A DNA stretch of 26,386 nucleotides from JAJRXG01 sp964470035 (GTDB lineage Bacteria; Bacteroidota; Bacteroidia; Chitinophagales; Saprospiraceae): contig CAYYBR010000023.1 in NCBI GenBank assembly GCA_964470035.1, forward strand, positions 1 to 26,386. The letters are read 5' to 3'. Below are positions 8,728-16,680 of this stretch, piece after piece. A program made the position numbers and the translations under genes. The notes under the pieces were generated by a model. It did no database searches. It worked only from the letters and a program-made list of their open reading frames with translations, and was not told where the DNA came from. Each line of letters begins with the position of its first letter. Within the stretch, counting starts at the first letter, position 1.

Positions 8728-9353
8728 AGTTCTATCTGATTAGTGAAGTTATCCTTGAGTCTTTGATCATGCGTTACCACGATAAGGGTGGCTTGGCATT
8801 GATCTGCTTGATCTTTCAAGAGATTGATGACTTGCTCTGTATTGTGATCATCAAGTGCAGAAGTAGGCTCATCGGCGAATATGATCTTAGGTTGGTTGAT
8901 GACGGCCCTGATGATAGCCACTCTTTGTTGCTCACCTACACTCAGCTCAGAAGTCTTCTTTCTTTTTTTATCAAAGAGGTTGAGACCTTCTAAGCAACTG
9001 TCTATCCTCGACTGAGACAGGGGCTTTCCAGCTAGTGACTGTGCTAGGCGAAGGTTTTCATTTACGTTAAGTGATCTCATAAAGTGCGGCACTTGAAAGA
9101 TCATACCGATGTGCTTCCCTCTAAAATTATCCAACTTATCCGTCGGCATGGCAGTAATCTCCGTATCCATCAAGTGTATAGCGCCCGATGTTGGACTTCT
9201 CAGACCTGCCAGAAGATGAAGAAATGTGGTCTTACCGCAGCCAGAAGGTCCGATAATGAGTGTATGCCGACCTTGTGAGATATCTAAGTCTGGAAACTTA
9301 AGATTCTCTGAAGTAGCTTGATATTGATATGAAAGGTCCTTGGTCCTAAGCAT
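8724..9353 (-). CDS. ABC transporter ATP-binding protein, LolD/MacB type
   Basis: Cytoplasmic ATPase partner of the FtsX-type permease encoded next. The 209-aa length and motifs fit the LolD/MacB/FtsE group: Walker A GPSGCGKT (35-42), Q-loop IFQ (about 85-87), a variant signature LSVGE (137-141), Walker B IIFADE (157-162) with PTSALD after it, and the switch His195 in VVTHD. These systems usually work by mechanotransmission rather than classical transport. The gene lies 17 bp after the MerC-like gene and overlaps the permease start by four bases. Neighbours and the upstream operator indicate a metal-related role rather than lipoprotein sorting. Confidence 0.93.
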   Translation of the reverse strand: MLRTKDLSYQYQATSENLKFPDLDISQGRHTLIIGPSGCGKTTFLHLLAGLRSPTSGAIHLMDTEITAMPTDKLDNFRGKHIGMIFQVPHFMRSLNVNENLRLAQSLAGKPLSQSRIDSCLEGLNLFDKKRKKTSELSVGEQQRVAIIRAVINQPKIIFADEPTSALDDHNTEQVINLLKDQADQCQATLIVVTHDQRLKDNFTNQIEL

Positions 9354-9370
9354 CGAGGGCTAAGATAGCA

Positions 9371-9739
9371 CTAAGAGTTGCTAGTGCCAAGAAGTCGCCA
9401 GTTGAACCAGTGCCCAACAACTAAAAGAAATCCGCCAACGGACATAAAAACATGACTTAGCGAAAAGGCAAGTCCTATGATAATAGCAAATGCTCCAAAT
9501 CCAATTAAGACTTGTGGCCAGATCCTACCATGAGAAGTAAGCGCATTATAAATCGACCAAATACCTAAAACCAAACTAGAAAGAATCACGCCCCACTCTA
9601 TCACCAGATGAGTATCGGAGTTCAGTGTACCTATCAATCCTAGTGAGATCAACACAGGTAAGGCAGCACAATGCAGCGCACATATACCTGAAGAAAGTAT
9701 ACCTAGCCTATCTATCGTATGTCGTTTTATCGTACTCAT
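9371..9739 (-). CDS. MerC-domain small membrane protein
   Basis: A 122-aa inner-membrane protein with four hydrophobic segments and the MerC hallmark GICALHCAALP near the N-terminus (the CALHC cysteines and histidine), plus a C-terminal GHWFNWR. MerC proteins move mercuric ions in mer operons, but Bacteroidota MerC-like proteins occur widely without mer genes, and none are visible here. I chose the ATG at 9739. An in-frame TTG at 9760 would add seven residues, but those codons are formed by the inverted repeat at 9743-9761, which looks like an operator. It is the first gene of the metal operon with the LolD-type ATPase and the His-rich permease. Confidence 0.85.
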   Translation of the reverse strand: MSTIKRHTIDRLGILSSGICALHCAALPVLISLGLIGTLNSDTHLVIEWGVILSSLVLGIWSIYNALTSHGRIWPQVLIGFGAFAIIIGLAFSLSHVFMSVGGFLLVVGHWFNWRLLGTSNS

Positions 9740-9742
9740 GTC

Positions 9743-9765
9743 TTTGCAACAATGATGCAAAAATA
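9743..9765 (-). promoter_or_regulatory. Fur-family (Zur/Nur-like) operator overlapping the -7 element of the MerC operon
   Basis: TTTGCAACAATGATGCAAA (9743-9761) is a 19-bp inverted repeat with only positions 7, 10 and 13 breaking symmetry (the centre included). It fits the tTGCAA-N5-ttGCAA pattern reported for Nur of Streptomyces and resembles other Fur-family boxes. On the minus strand, TATTTTTG (plus 9758-9765) is an exact TAnnTTTG element whose TTTG is the edge of the repeat. Bound repressor would block the polymerase. The ATG follows four bases after the repeat, so the mRNA leader must be very short. The metal is inferred. Confidence 0.65.
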
Positions 9766-9921
9766 AATGTTTTCTCGATCACTACGAAATATCTCTCGAA
9801 GAGAAAGGAGTAAATTTGTGAAGATGGTCGCGCACTATAGTATATCAAGCAGTATTTGCTATCAAAAATCCAAAGGATTTGATGAGAGAACATTATTGGT
9901 TGTCAAAGGATTTACTCATAT

Positions 9922-10494
9922 ATGCATGATATAGAGCCATACTACAAGTGGAGGCAGTACTATATAGCCTCTGAAGATGAGCAGTCACCTTTTTTTGGTA
10001 GAGTATATGATGAGTTTAAATTCACGAAGAAGATATATAACTACTTTATACATCCGCAGTGGGACTATATCGGATCTCCGACCCTGTATATCAAGATCCT
10101 CTATGTCGACTATCACCAAGGTTTTACCATCATAGAGCTGATCGGAGAGTGGAATGATGCCATACATAATGACATCATGTATCTTAAAAGGGAGATCGCC
10201 GATCGCATGATGAAGGTCGGAATCAAAAAGTTTGTCTTGTTGTGTGATAATGTTCTCAACTTTCATGGAGATGATGACTGCTACTATGAGGAGTGGTATG
10301 ATGATGTGAAGGAAGAAGACGGATGGGTCTGCCTTGTCAATCTAAGAGATCACATCTTCAGAGAGATGGATAAGATGAGATTAGAAAACTATGTGCATAT
10401 GGAAGATGAGATAGCTGACCTAGAATGGCGCAGACATCTACCAGAAGCTCTCTATCATCTAGTAAGTTATAATCTTGATCTCCATGACGCATAA
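9922..10494 (+). CDS. Conserved-looking hypothetical protein upstream of era
   Basis: I do not recognise this 190-aa acidic protein. It is rich in Tyr, Trp and Asp, has no signal peptide and no membrane segment, and is probably cytosolic. A middle segment (about 65-120, ILYVDYHQGFTIIELIGEWN and KKFVLLCDNVLNF) looks like an alternating strand/helix fold of the kind seen in SpoIIAA/STAS-like domains, but that is only an impression. The gene starts the plus-strand era-der-rfbC-rfbD run and overlaps the era start by 11 bases, so the two are probably translated together. The overlap suggests a link to ribosome assembly or cell-cycle functions. Confidence 0.8.
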   Translation: MHDIEPYYKWRQYYIASEDEQSPFFGRVYDEFKFTKKIYNYFIHPQWDYIGSPTLYIKILYVDYHQGFTIIELIGEWNDAIHNDIMYLKREIADRMMKVGIKKFVLLCDNVLNFHGDDDCYYEEWYDDVKEEDGWVCLVNLRDHIFREMDKMRLENYVHMEDEIADLEWRRHLPEALYHLVSYNLDLHDA

Positions 10495-11380
10495 ATCAGG
10501 CTTTGTCAATATCATGGGCGAACCAAATGTCGGTAAGTCCACCTTGCTCAATGCACTGATCGGAGAGAAGCTCTGTATCATCACTAATAAACCGCAGACT
10601 ACAAGACATCGCATCATAGCTATCCTCAATGATGACGAGTATCAGATCGTATTTTCTGATACACCAGGTATCATCTATGAACCAGGATATAAGATGCAGT
10701 ATGCCATGAATAACTCCGCCTATGGAGCCCTTCAAGATGCTGATGTCCTACTATTTATGGTAGATCTTTCTACACCACCCTATCTCAATGACGAGGTAAA
10801 AAAGAAGATCGAAGGTCTTGAAACGCCAAAGTTTTTAATCCTCAACAAAAAAGATCTAGTAGAAAAAGATTATCTCGAGATGGTTACTTCTTGGTGGGAA
10901 GAGAACTTGCCATCCTTTGAGATAGTGACGATCTCAGCCTTAGAAAAAGAAGGTGTAGAGTTGTTGCTAAAGAGTATTATCGCTCATCTGCCTGAAGGTC
11001 CTGAGTACTATCCTAAAGACCAATTCACAGATCGCTCAGAGCGATTTTTCGTCAGTGAGATCATCAGAGAAAAGATCTTGGAGCTATACCATCAGGAGAT
11101 CCCATATTCTGCTGAAGTGGTGGTAAATTCATTCAAAGAAGCAGAAAGTAAGTCGGGTCCGATCATCCGCATATCTGCGGACATCATCGTAAGTCGCAAA
11201 ACACAAAAGTCTATCATCATAGGAAAAAATGGCTCCTCTATTAAAGAACTAGGAACCCTCGCCCGGAAGGACATCGAGACCTTTTTAGAGTCTAAAGTGT
11301 TTTTAGAACTATACGTAAGAGTAAAAGAGAAATGGCGAGATGATGACCGTTCTTTAAAATCTTATGGATATTTGCAGTAA
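10484..11380 (+). CDS. era: GTPase Era
   Basis: Ribosome-assembly GTPase that binds the 3' end of 16S rRNA and helps mature the small subunit. The 298-aa length is standard. N-terminal GTPase motifs: G1 GEPNVGKST (12-20), the TTR switch I segment, G3 DTPG, and G4 NKKD. The C-terminal KH domain has the IIGKNGSSIKELG loop that contacts RNA. I start at ATG 10484 (MTHKSGFVNIMGEP); a TTG three codons upstream is less likely. It is followed 12 bp later by der, a second ribosome-assembly GTPase. Confidence 0.97.
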   Translation: MTHKSGFVNIMGEPNVGKSTLLNALIGEKLCIITNKPQTTRHRIIAILNDDEYQIVFSDTPGIIYEPGYKMQYAMNNSAYGALQDADVLLFMVDLSTPPYLNDEVKKKIEGLETPKFLILNKKDLVEKDYLEMVTSWWEENLPSFEIVTISALEKEGVELLLKSIIAHLPEGPEYYPKDQFTDRSERFFVSEIIREKILELYHQEIPYSAEVVVNSFKEAESKSGPIIRISADIIVSRKTQKSIIIGKNGSSIKELGTLARKDIETFLESKVFLELYVRVKEKWRDDDRSLKSYGYLQ

Positions 11381-11392
11381 GCAATCTCATTT

Positions 11393-12703
11393 ATGCCAAG
11401 TCTAGTCGCTATTGTTGGCCGTCCTAATGTCGGCAAATCCACTTTATTTAATCGTCTCATCGGTGAGCGCAAAGCTATCATAGACAATATAAGTGGGGTC
11501 ACCAGAGACCGGATCTATGGTATGACAGAGTGGAATGGAAGACAAGTGAATGTCGTAGATACTGGAGGATTTGTGTCTAACTCGGACGATGTCTTTGAAG
11601 TAGCCATAAGAGATCAAGTACAGATCGCCATAGACGAAGCAGACGTCATCTTATTTATGGTCGACGTGACTACAGGCATCACTGATCTAGACGAGTCTGT
11701 TGCTAACATGTTGCGGCGCACAGATAAGAAGGTAGTCTTGTGTGTAAACAAGGTCGATAACAATGCAAGACAGCTTGCAGCCAATGAATTCTGGGGATTG
11801 GGATTTGATAATACCTTCTTTCTTTCTAGCATGACTGGCTCTGGATCTGGAGAAGTCCTAGACGCTGTAGTAGACTTGCTACCACCTGAAGAAGATAATG
11901 CCGAAGACCCTGATATCCCACGGATAACCATACTTGGCCGTCCCAACGTAGGCAAGTCATCCTTCGTCAATGCCCTCCTTGGAGAGGACCGAAATATCGT
12001 AACAGACATCGCCGGCACTACACGTGATGCCATCCATAGTAGATATACCAAGTTTGGTAAAGACTTTATCCTCGTTGATACTGCTGGCATCAGAAAGAAG
12101 AAAAAAGTCCACGAAGACCTCGAATTCTATTCAGTCATAAGAGCCATCAAATCTATCGACAATACGGATGTATGCATCATGATGATAGATGCTACTCAGG
12201 GCATAGAAGCTCAGGACATGAATATTTTTTCTCTGATCCTAAAACGTAGAAGAGGTGTCGTCTTACTAGTTAACAAATGGGACCTTGTAGACAAGGAGAC
12301 TAATACGGCTCGGGACTATGAAAAGGTGATAAAAGAAAAGCTCAGTCCATTTTCAGATGTGCCTATACTCTTTATATCAGTCCTTGATAAACAAAGAATA
12401 TATAAGGCAGTAGAACTTGTAGAAGAGGTATACCAGAATAAAAATAGAAGAATCAAGACTTCAGTCTTGAATGAATTTTTAGAAGAAGCAACTAGGAAGA
12501 CCCCTCCACCAAGTCACAGAGGTCGTATGATCAAGCTGAAGTATGTCACACAACTGCCAACTAAGTATCCAGCCTTTGCCTTCTTCTGCAACTATCCAAA
12601 ACATATCAAAGAGAGTTATAAAAACTATTTGGAGAATCAACTTAGAAAGAAATTCACATTTACAGGAGTACCACTAAGCATAGTCTTTAAAAACAAATCA
12701 TGA
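11393..12703 (+). CDS. der: GTPase Der (EngA)
   Basis: Double-GTPase protein needed for large-subunit ribosome assembly. The 436-aa length is normal. Two tandem G domains each carry a GRPNVGKS P-loop (about residues 9-16 and 180-187) and G3 motifs DTGG and DTAG, with G4 motifs NKVD and NKWD. The C-terminal KH-like domain ends with the family's usual GVPLSIVFK. The start ATG at 11393 is 12 bp after era. Its stop overlaps the ATG of rfbC (ATGA at 12700-12703), so the housekeeping genes and sugar-nucleotide genes are read as one unit. Confidence 0.98.
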   Translation: MPSLVAIVGRPNVGKSTLFNRLIGERKAIIDNISGVTRDRIYGMTEWNGRQVNVVDTGGFVSNSDDVFEVAIRDQVQIAIDEADVILFMVDVTTGITDLDESVANMLRRTDKKVVLCVNKVDNNARQLAANEFWGLGFDNTFFLSSMTGSGSGEVLDAVVDLLPPEEDNAEDPDIPRITILGRPNVGKSSFVNALLGEDRNIVTDIAGTTRDAIHSRYTKFGKDFILVDTAGIRKKKKVHEDLEFYSVIRAIKSIDNTDVCIMMIDATQGIEAQDMNIFSLILKRRRGVVLLVNKWDLVDKETNTARDYEKVIKEKLSPFSDVPILFISVLDKQRIYKAVELVEEVYQNKNRRIKTSVLNEFLEEATRKTPPPSHRGRMIKLKYVTQLPTKYPAFAFFCNYPKHIKESYKNYLENQLRKKFTFTGVPLSIVFKNKS

Positions 12704-13248
12704 ACGTAATAGAAACTTCTATTAAGGATGTTCTTGTCGTTGAACCTCGAGTATTCAAGGATGACCGAGGTTATTTTTTTGAATCCTATAACCAGTCTAA
12801 GGTTCCTGATGTATTAGCACAAGTGAATTGGGTGCAGGACAATGAATCTAAATCATCGCGAGGTGTCCTTCGGGGTCTGCATTACCAATGTGGTGATCAT
12901 GCTCAAGCTAAGTTGGTACGAGCCATCATAGGAGAGATATATGACGTGGCTATTGATCTGCGTCCTAATTCGTCGACCTATGGGCAGTTTCACGCAGAGA
13001 TACTAAGTAGTGATAATAAGAAACAGATGTATGTCCCACGTGGGTTTGCACATGGCTTTGTAGTACTTTCTGACGTTGCTATATTTTCATACAAGTGTGA
13101 CAATTTCTACAACAAGGAATCTGAAGGTGGTTTACTCTATAATGACACCGCTCTTTCTATACCCTGGCCTATCGATCATCAAGAGATACTGGTATCAGAT
13201 AAAGATGCTGTTCTTCCAATTTTGGGGAAACACAAACCTGCCTTATAA
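12700..13248 (+). CDS. rfbC: dTDP-4-dehydrorhamnose 3,5-epimerase
   Basis: Third enzyme of dTDP-L-rhamnose synthesis; epimerises C3 and C5 of dTDP-4-keto-6-deoxyglucose. The 182-aa cupin protein carries the diagnostic RGVLRGLHYQ with catalytic base His61, the YDVAIDLRPNS strand, the YVPRGFAHGF motif, and Tyr131 at the position of the catalytic acid tyrosine. It overlaps der by four bases and is followed 3 bp later by rfbD. The first two pathway genes (rmlA, rmlB) are not in this window. The product is a precursor of surface polysaccharide. Confidence 0.97.
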   Translation: MNVIETSIKDVLVVEPRVFKDDRGYFFESYNQSKVPDVLAQVNWVQDNESKSSRGVLRGLHYQCGDHAQAKLVRAIIGEIYDVAIDLRPNSSTYGQFHAEILSSDNKKQMYVPRGFAHGFVVLSDVAIFSYKCDNFYNKESEGGLLYNDTALSIPWPIDHQEILVSDKDAVLPILGKHKPAL

Positions 13249-13251
13249 TAC

Positions 13252-14115
13252 ATGGAGGACAAAAAAACCATCTTAGTAGTTGGAGCAAATGGTCAACTAG
13301 GTAGTGAGTTCAAGCATTTGGCCGACTCTTATCCTGCGTATCATTTTCTTTTCACTGGCGTAAATGACCTAGACATCACTAAGAATGATGAAGTCTTTGA
13401 TTGCTTCAGACAAAACAAACCCGATATCTGCATCAACTGCGCCGCCTACACAGCAGTGGATAAAGCTGAAGAAGAACAAGAACTTGCCTACCTGATAAAC
13501 AGTACCGCTGTCAAACATCTCTCTATAGCCTGTCAGCTGGTGGGTACTAAGTTGATTCACTTTTCTACTGATTATGCTTACGACTCAGTTACAGGAAGAC
13601 CCATCGTCGAATCAGATGAATGCACGCCAAGAAGTGTATATGGACTCTCCAAGAGGGCTGGTGAAGAGGTGCTAGAACACAGTAGCATAGACTGGATCTG
13701 TCTACGGGTTTCGTGGTTATATGGATCCTTCGGTAACAACTTCGTGAAGACGATGATAAGCCTAGGGGCAGAACGTGATTCGCTAAGTATAGTAGCTGAT
13801 CAGATAGGTGCTCCAACTTATGCAAGAGACCTTGCAGAGGTAGTCATGAAGATCATCCAAGCAGACAAAGGATATCGCGAACTTTACAACTTCAGTAATG
13901 GTGGAGTTACCAACTGGGCCGACTTTGCTCGAGAAATCATGAAGCAAAATGACATCACCTGTGACATAACAGATACTACGACAGCAGCATACGGTGCTCC
14001 AGCACCCAGACCTCTATGGAGTGTGATGTCACATGACAAAATCAAAGAGACCTACAACATAGAGATATTGCCGTGGCAAGAGAGCCTTAAAAGTTGTCCC
14101 ATACAGAACACTTAA
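13252..14115 (+). CDS. rfbD: dTDP-4-dehydrorhamnose reductase
   Basis: Last enzyme of dTDP-L-rhamnose synthesis, an NAD(P)H-dependent short-chain dehydrogenase of the extended type. The 287-aa protein has the cofactor loop GANGQLG (11-17), NCAAYTAVDKAE, STDYAYD (around 105-111, normally STDYVFD), and the catalytic pair Tyr130/Lys134 in YGLSK. WLYGSFGNNFVKTM is also typical. The partner epimerase gene ends 3 bp upstream. The final codons run into the space before the GMC oxidoreductase. Confidence 0.96.
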   Translation: MEDKKTILVVGANGQLGSEFKHLADSYPAYHFLFTGVNDLDITKNDEVFDCFRQNKPDICINCAAYTAVDKAEEEQELAYLINSTAVKHLSIACQLVGTKLIHFSTDYAYDSVTGRPIVESDECTPRSVYGLSKRAGEEVLEHSSIDWICLRVSWLYGSFGNNFVKTMISLGAERDSLSIVADQIGAPTYARDLAEVVMKIIQADKGYRELYNFSNGGVTNWADFAREIMKQNDITCDITDTTTAAYGAPAPRPLWSVMSHDKIKETYNIEILPWQESLKSCPIQNT

Positions 14116-14159
14116 AGTTTGAGGAGTTAGCTATCTTACAAGAAGTAAATCTTGTAAGT

Positions 14160-15821
14160 ATGAATTTCGACTATATAATTATTGGTGCTGGATCTGCAGG
14201 TTGTGTGTTAGCTAATCGCCTCTCGGCATCAGGAGAACATACAGTATTGCTTCTCGAAGCTGGCGGCAAGGACAATGACATCAATATCAATATACCCGGG
14301 GCATACTCCAAGATACATCGAAGTAAGATCGACTGGGGTCTATGGACCACACCTCAAGAACATGTTGATAATCGCAAGATTTATTTACCCCGTGGAAAGA
14401 CATTAGGAGGATGTAGTAGTACCAATGCGATGGCGTATGTCCGAGGCAACCATGATGACTATGATGGTTGGGAAAGATCAGGGTGTGCTGGTTGGAATGC
14501 CAAATCAGTTCTACCCCATTTTGTCAAAAGCGAGAATAATCGAAATGCTTCTCAGCTTGACAAAGGTTATCACGGTACAAGCGGAGAACTAGGCGTGGGT
14601 TATGCACAGTATTTTGAGACACCTCTTGCTCAAGGATTTATAGATGCTGGTAAGGCCATCGGCCTCCCCAAAGGCACTGACTACAATGGTGAGCGCCAGA
14701 ATGCAACTGCTCGTTTTCAGTTTACAATCAAAGATGGTAAGCGCCATAGTGCTGCAGCTGCATTTCTAAAGCCGGCGATGTCTAGAAAAAACCTCACTGT
14801 CAAGACTAAGTCTCCAGTGGCGAGAATCTTGATAGAAAACGATAAGGCAACTGGTGTACAACTGCACGGCAATAATGGAGCTACGATAAATGCTAACAAG
14901 GAAGTCATACTCAGTGCTGGAGCATTTCATAGTCCTCAGATACTGCAGCTCTCCGGTATAGGCCCGAAGGATGTTCTGACCTCACAGGGCATCGAAGTCA
15001 AGAAAGAGATCCCAGGAGTAGGTGAAAATCTGCATGATCACTTGTTCTACTTCATCAGTGGATATACGAAAGAAAAGATTGGCTTTAACCATAGCGCTAC
15101 CTTGTTGAATCAAGTAAAGGATGGTATAGGTTACTTCATCAACAAAAAGAACAATCCACTGACCTGCAGTCCTTTGGAAGCAGTATCATTTTTTAATGTG
15201 GACAGCTATGAAGATCGAGTGAACTGTCAGTTTCATTTTGCTCCTTTTCATGCAGGTGATGGCACTGTTGTAGACCTCTATGATTTCAGTACTATTCCTA
15301 CTAAGCAAGATGGTTGGACTATCTGCCCTTCCCTATTAAAACCTAAAAGTCGAGGATCGGTAAGGATTAATAGTAATGATCCATCTGCACAAGCTACCAT
15401 CGATCCTAAATTTTTGAGTGTAGAAGAAGATCTAGAGCTTTTAGTAAAAGGTGGCAGAATTGCCCTTGAGTTATCACAGCAAGAAGCCTTAGCAAAACAT
15501 ACTAAAGAGTTGATCGGGATATCTACTTCTATCTCTGATGATGAGCTCGTCGCTTATATCAAGAGAAGGTTAGAGACGATTTACCATCCAGTAGGTACTT
15601 GTAAGATGGGCATCGATGAGATGGCCGTAGTAGATTCTAAGTTAAGAGTACGTGGGATCGAAGGACTAAGAGTTATAGATGCTTCCATTATGCCAGAAGT
15701 AGTGAGCGGTAATACTAATGCACCTACCTATATGATCGCAGAGAAAGGTGCTGATATGATCTTGGGACATAGTAAGACACAAGCCGAAGCTTCGTCAGAG
15801 CTGGTGGGTGCTCACTCTTGA
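14160..15821 (+). CDS. GMC-family FAD oxidoreductase, choline dehydrogenase-like
   Basis: Flavoenzyme of the glucose-methanol-choline family, oxidising an alcohol. From ATG 14160 the product is 553 aa, typical of BetA/alcohol dehydrogenases. FAD motif GAGSAG (9-14); GMC signature 1 within GGCSSTNAMAYVRG; signature 2 GAFHSPQILQLSGIGP; active-site His476 in YHPVGTCKMG and Asn520 in NTNAP, the same 44-residue spacing as His466/Asn510 of choline oxidase. A longer frame from TTG 14094 would overlap rfbD and add 22 unlikely residues, so I reject it. No betaine-aldehyde dehydrogenase or choline transporter is near, so choline as substrate is unproven. It is 44 bp after rfbD. Confidence 0.93.
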   Translation: MNFDYIIIGAGSAGCVLANRLSASGEHTVLLLEAGGKDNDININIPGAYSKIHRSKIDWGLWTTPQEHVDNRKIYLPRGKTLGGCSSTNAMAYVRGNHDDYDGWERSGCAGWNAKSVLPHFVKSENNRNASQLDKGYHGTSGELGVGYAQYFETPLAQGFIDAGKAIGLPKGTDYNGERQNATARFQFTIKDGKRHSAAAAFLKPAMSRKNLTVKTKSPVARILIENDKATGVQLHGNNGATINANKEVILSAGAFHSPQILQLSGIGPKDVLTSQGIEVKKEIPGVGENLHDHLFYFISGYTKEKIGFNHSATLLNQVKDGIGYFINKKNNPLTCSPLEAVSFFNVDSYEDRVNCQFHFAPFHAGDGTVVDLYDFSTIPTKQDGWTICPSLLKPKSRGSVRINSNDPSAQATIDPKFLSVEEDLELLVKGGRIALELSQQEALAKHTKELIGISTSISDDELVAYIKRRLETIYHPVGTCKMGIDEMAVVDSKLRVRGIEGLRVIDASIMPEVVSGNTNAPTYMIAEKGADMILGHSKTQAEASSELVGAHS

Positions 15822-15855
15822 TCGAGTTTGAAGCAGTCCAGTTTTTAGTGGGTGA

Positions 15856-16104
15856 TTAGTCTTCTAGAGTAAGCTTGTTAATCAGCTCATCGCGTTCTCG
15901 CTCAGTTGACACAGTCGGTCTTGAAACTCCTGCTCTCCGATACCAGTAATCAGCATTCCACTGATCTCCTTCTATTCTGTGCAGGAGCCCGTGTATCCGA
16001 GCTGCCATCGGAGTATCCATAGCATCTACAATATCATGTGATTCATGCCACTTTCCTTCCTTCAATAATAAGAGTGCTCTAAGATATTTGTCCTGATTGT
16101 CCAC
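15856..16104 (-). CDS. Small conserved hypothetical protein
   Basis: An 82-aa soluble helical protein. The core HESHDIVDAMDTPMAARIH, then LHRIEGDQWNADYWYRRAG, is a pattern I have seen in small uncharacterised bacterial proteins, with the His/Glu/Asp residues and the WYRRAG ending apparently conserved. No function is known to me. It converges with the GMC gene, 34 bp apart. Its own promoter must lie within the short stretch between 16104 and the minus-strand terminator at 16130-16177. Confidence 0.75.
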   Translation of the reverse strand: MDNQDKYLRALLLLKEGKWHESHDIVDAMDTPMAARIHGLLHRIEGDQWNADYWYRRAGVSRPTVSTERERDELINKLTLED

Positions 16105-16129
16105 GACACTAAGGTAGTACCGACCCTAT

Positions 16130-16177
16130 AAAAAAGAAAATCCTCCAGCTTTGTAACGATGGATCCGCTGGAGGATT
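16130..16177 (-). terminator. Rho-independent terminator, minus strand
   Basis: AATCCTCCAGC (16139-16149) and GCTGGAGGATT (16167-16177) form a perfect 11-bp stem with a 17-base loop. Read on the minus strand it is followed by TTTTCTTTTTT. It ends transcripts coming from the right, just before the 82-aa gene begins, so it belongs to a separate RNA upstream. Confidence 0.8.
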
Positions 16178-16336
16178 CTTATTTAAAAATAGCGTTTGTT
16201 GGTTAAGTGCTGTAAAGGGCACTTGATACCCGGGATCTTCATCCCGGGTTGTTGTTATGGTTTCTTGGGGAAAGGGTTTTGCAAGTCTTGTTTATCGTTT
16301 TAAACACCCTTTTGACGCCCATTTTTTGGGTTGTCA
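16130..16336 (-). ncRNA. Candidate structured RNA ending in an intrinsic terminator
   Basis: On the minus strand five helices follow one another. P1: GTCA+TGGG with CCCA+TGAC (16313-16336). P2: AAAGGGT with ACCCTTT (16271-16277/16306-16312), containing GTTTA with TAAAC (16290-16294/16301-16305). P3: a perfect 9-bp ACCCGGGAT hairpin with a 4-base loop (16228-16249). P4: AAGTGC with GCACTT (16205-16210/16219-16224). P5: the terminator. P1 and P2 are directly adjacent. I cannot match it to a known RNA class. The same stretch also holds two tiny overlapping ORFs (16239-16322 and 16183-16242), so a leader or micropeptide transcript is an alternative. No convincing promoter was found. Confidence 0.45.
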
Positions 16337-16680
16337 CAGAAAATCGGTGGAATTGATAAGTGGTTGACATATAGGATTTGGGGATATGTTTTGCCAAGGA
16401 TCATTTGAACAATAATCATAGTTAAAGGATCTCCTTGATAGACCTATATCTACTCTTCTTAGTTTTAAGACAAAATCCTAACAGACTCCTTACGTCCTAT
16501 CTCTAGAGTCACATGTGTCACTAACACTTCATATATACAGCAGGAAAAGAGACTTTTACAGTAGCGTATAGGTGTTTTACTAGAGCAGAGTATGGATGTC
16601 ATTCATATTATGGGCTTATACAAGCAATTTAAACTGACTTCATCCGCTGAGTCAAAGGCTCGTAATAATCTCAGTGAAGA
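16337..16680. other. Intergenic stretch, no gene found
   Basis: No ORF or RNA gene that I can support. A plausible plus-strand promoter (TTG at 16364-16366, 18 bases, TATGTTTT at 16385-16392) has nothing recognisable downstream. Next to the lipoprotein gene end there is a bulged inverted repeat (CTTCA/CTGAG with CTCAG/TGAAG, about 16642-16680) but no T-run. Confidence 0.5.

Noticed and set aside
9740..9760. TTG start giving a Cys/His-rich N-terminus to the MerC-like protein
   Set aside because: These codons are the inverted-repeat operator and -7 element; the ATG at 9739 fits the family start.
10475..10483. Earlier TTG start for Era
   Set aside because: ATG 10484 gives the standard length.
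14094..14159. N-terminal extension of the GMC oxidoreductase from TTG
   Set aside because: It overlaps rfbD and precedes the normal MNFDYIIIGAG start of the family.
16363..16392. Plus-strand promoter-like TTG-N18-TATGTTTT
   Set aside because: No gene or terminator-bounded RNA follows it on the plus strand; chance matches are likely in AT-rich DNA.
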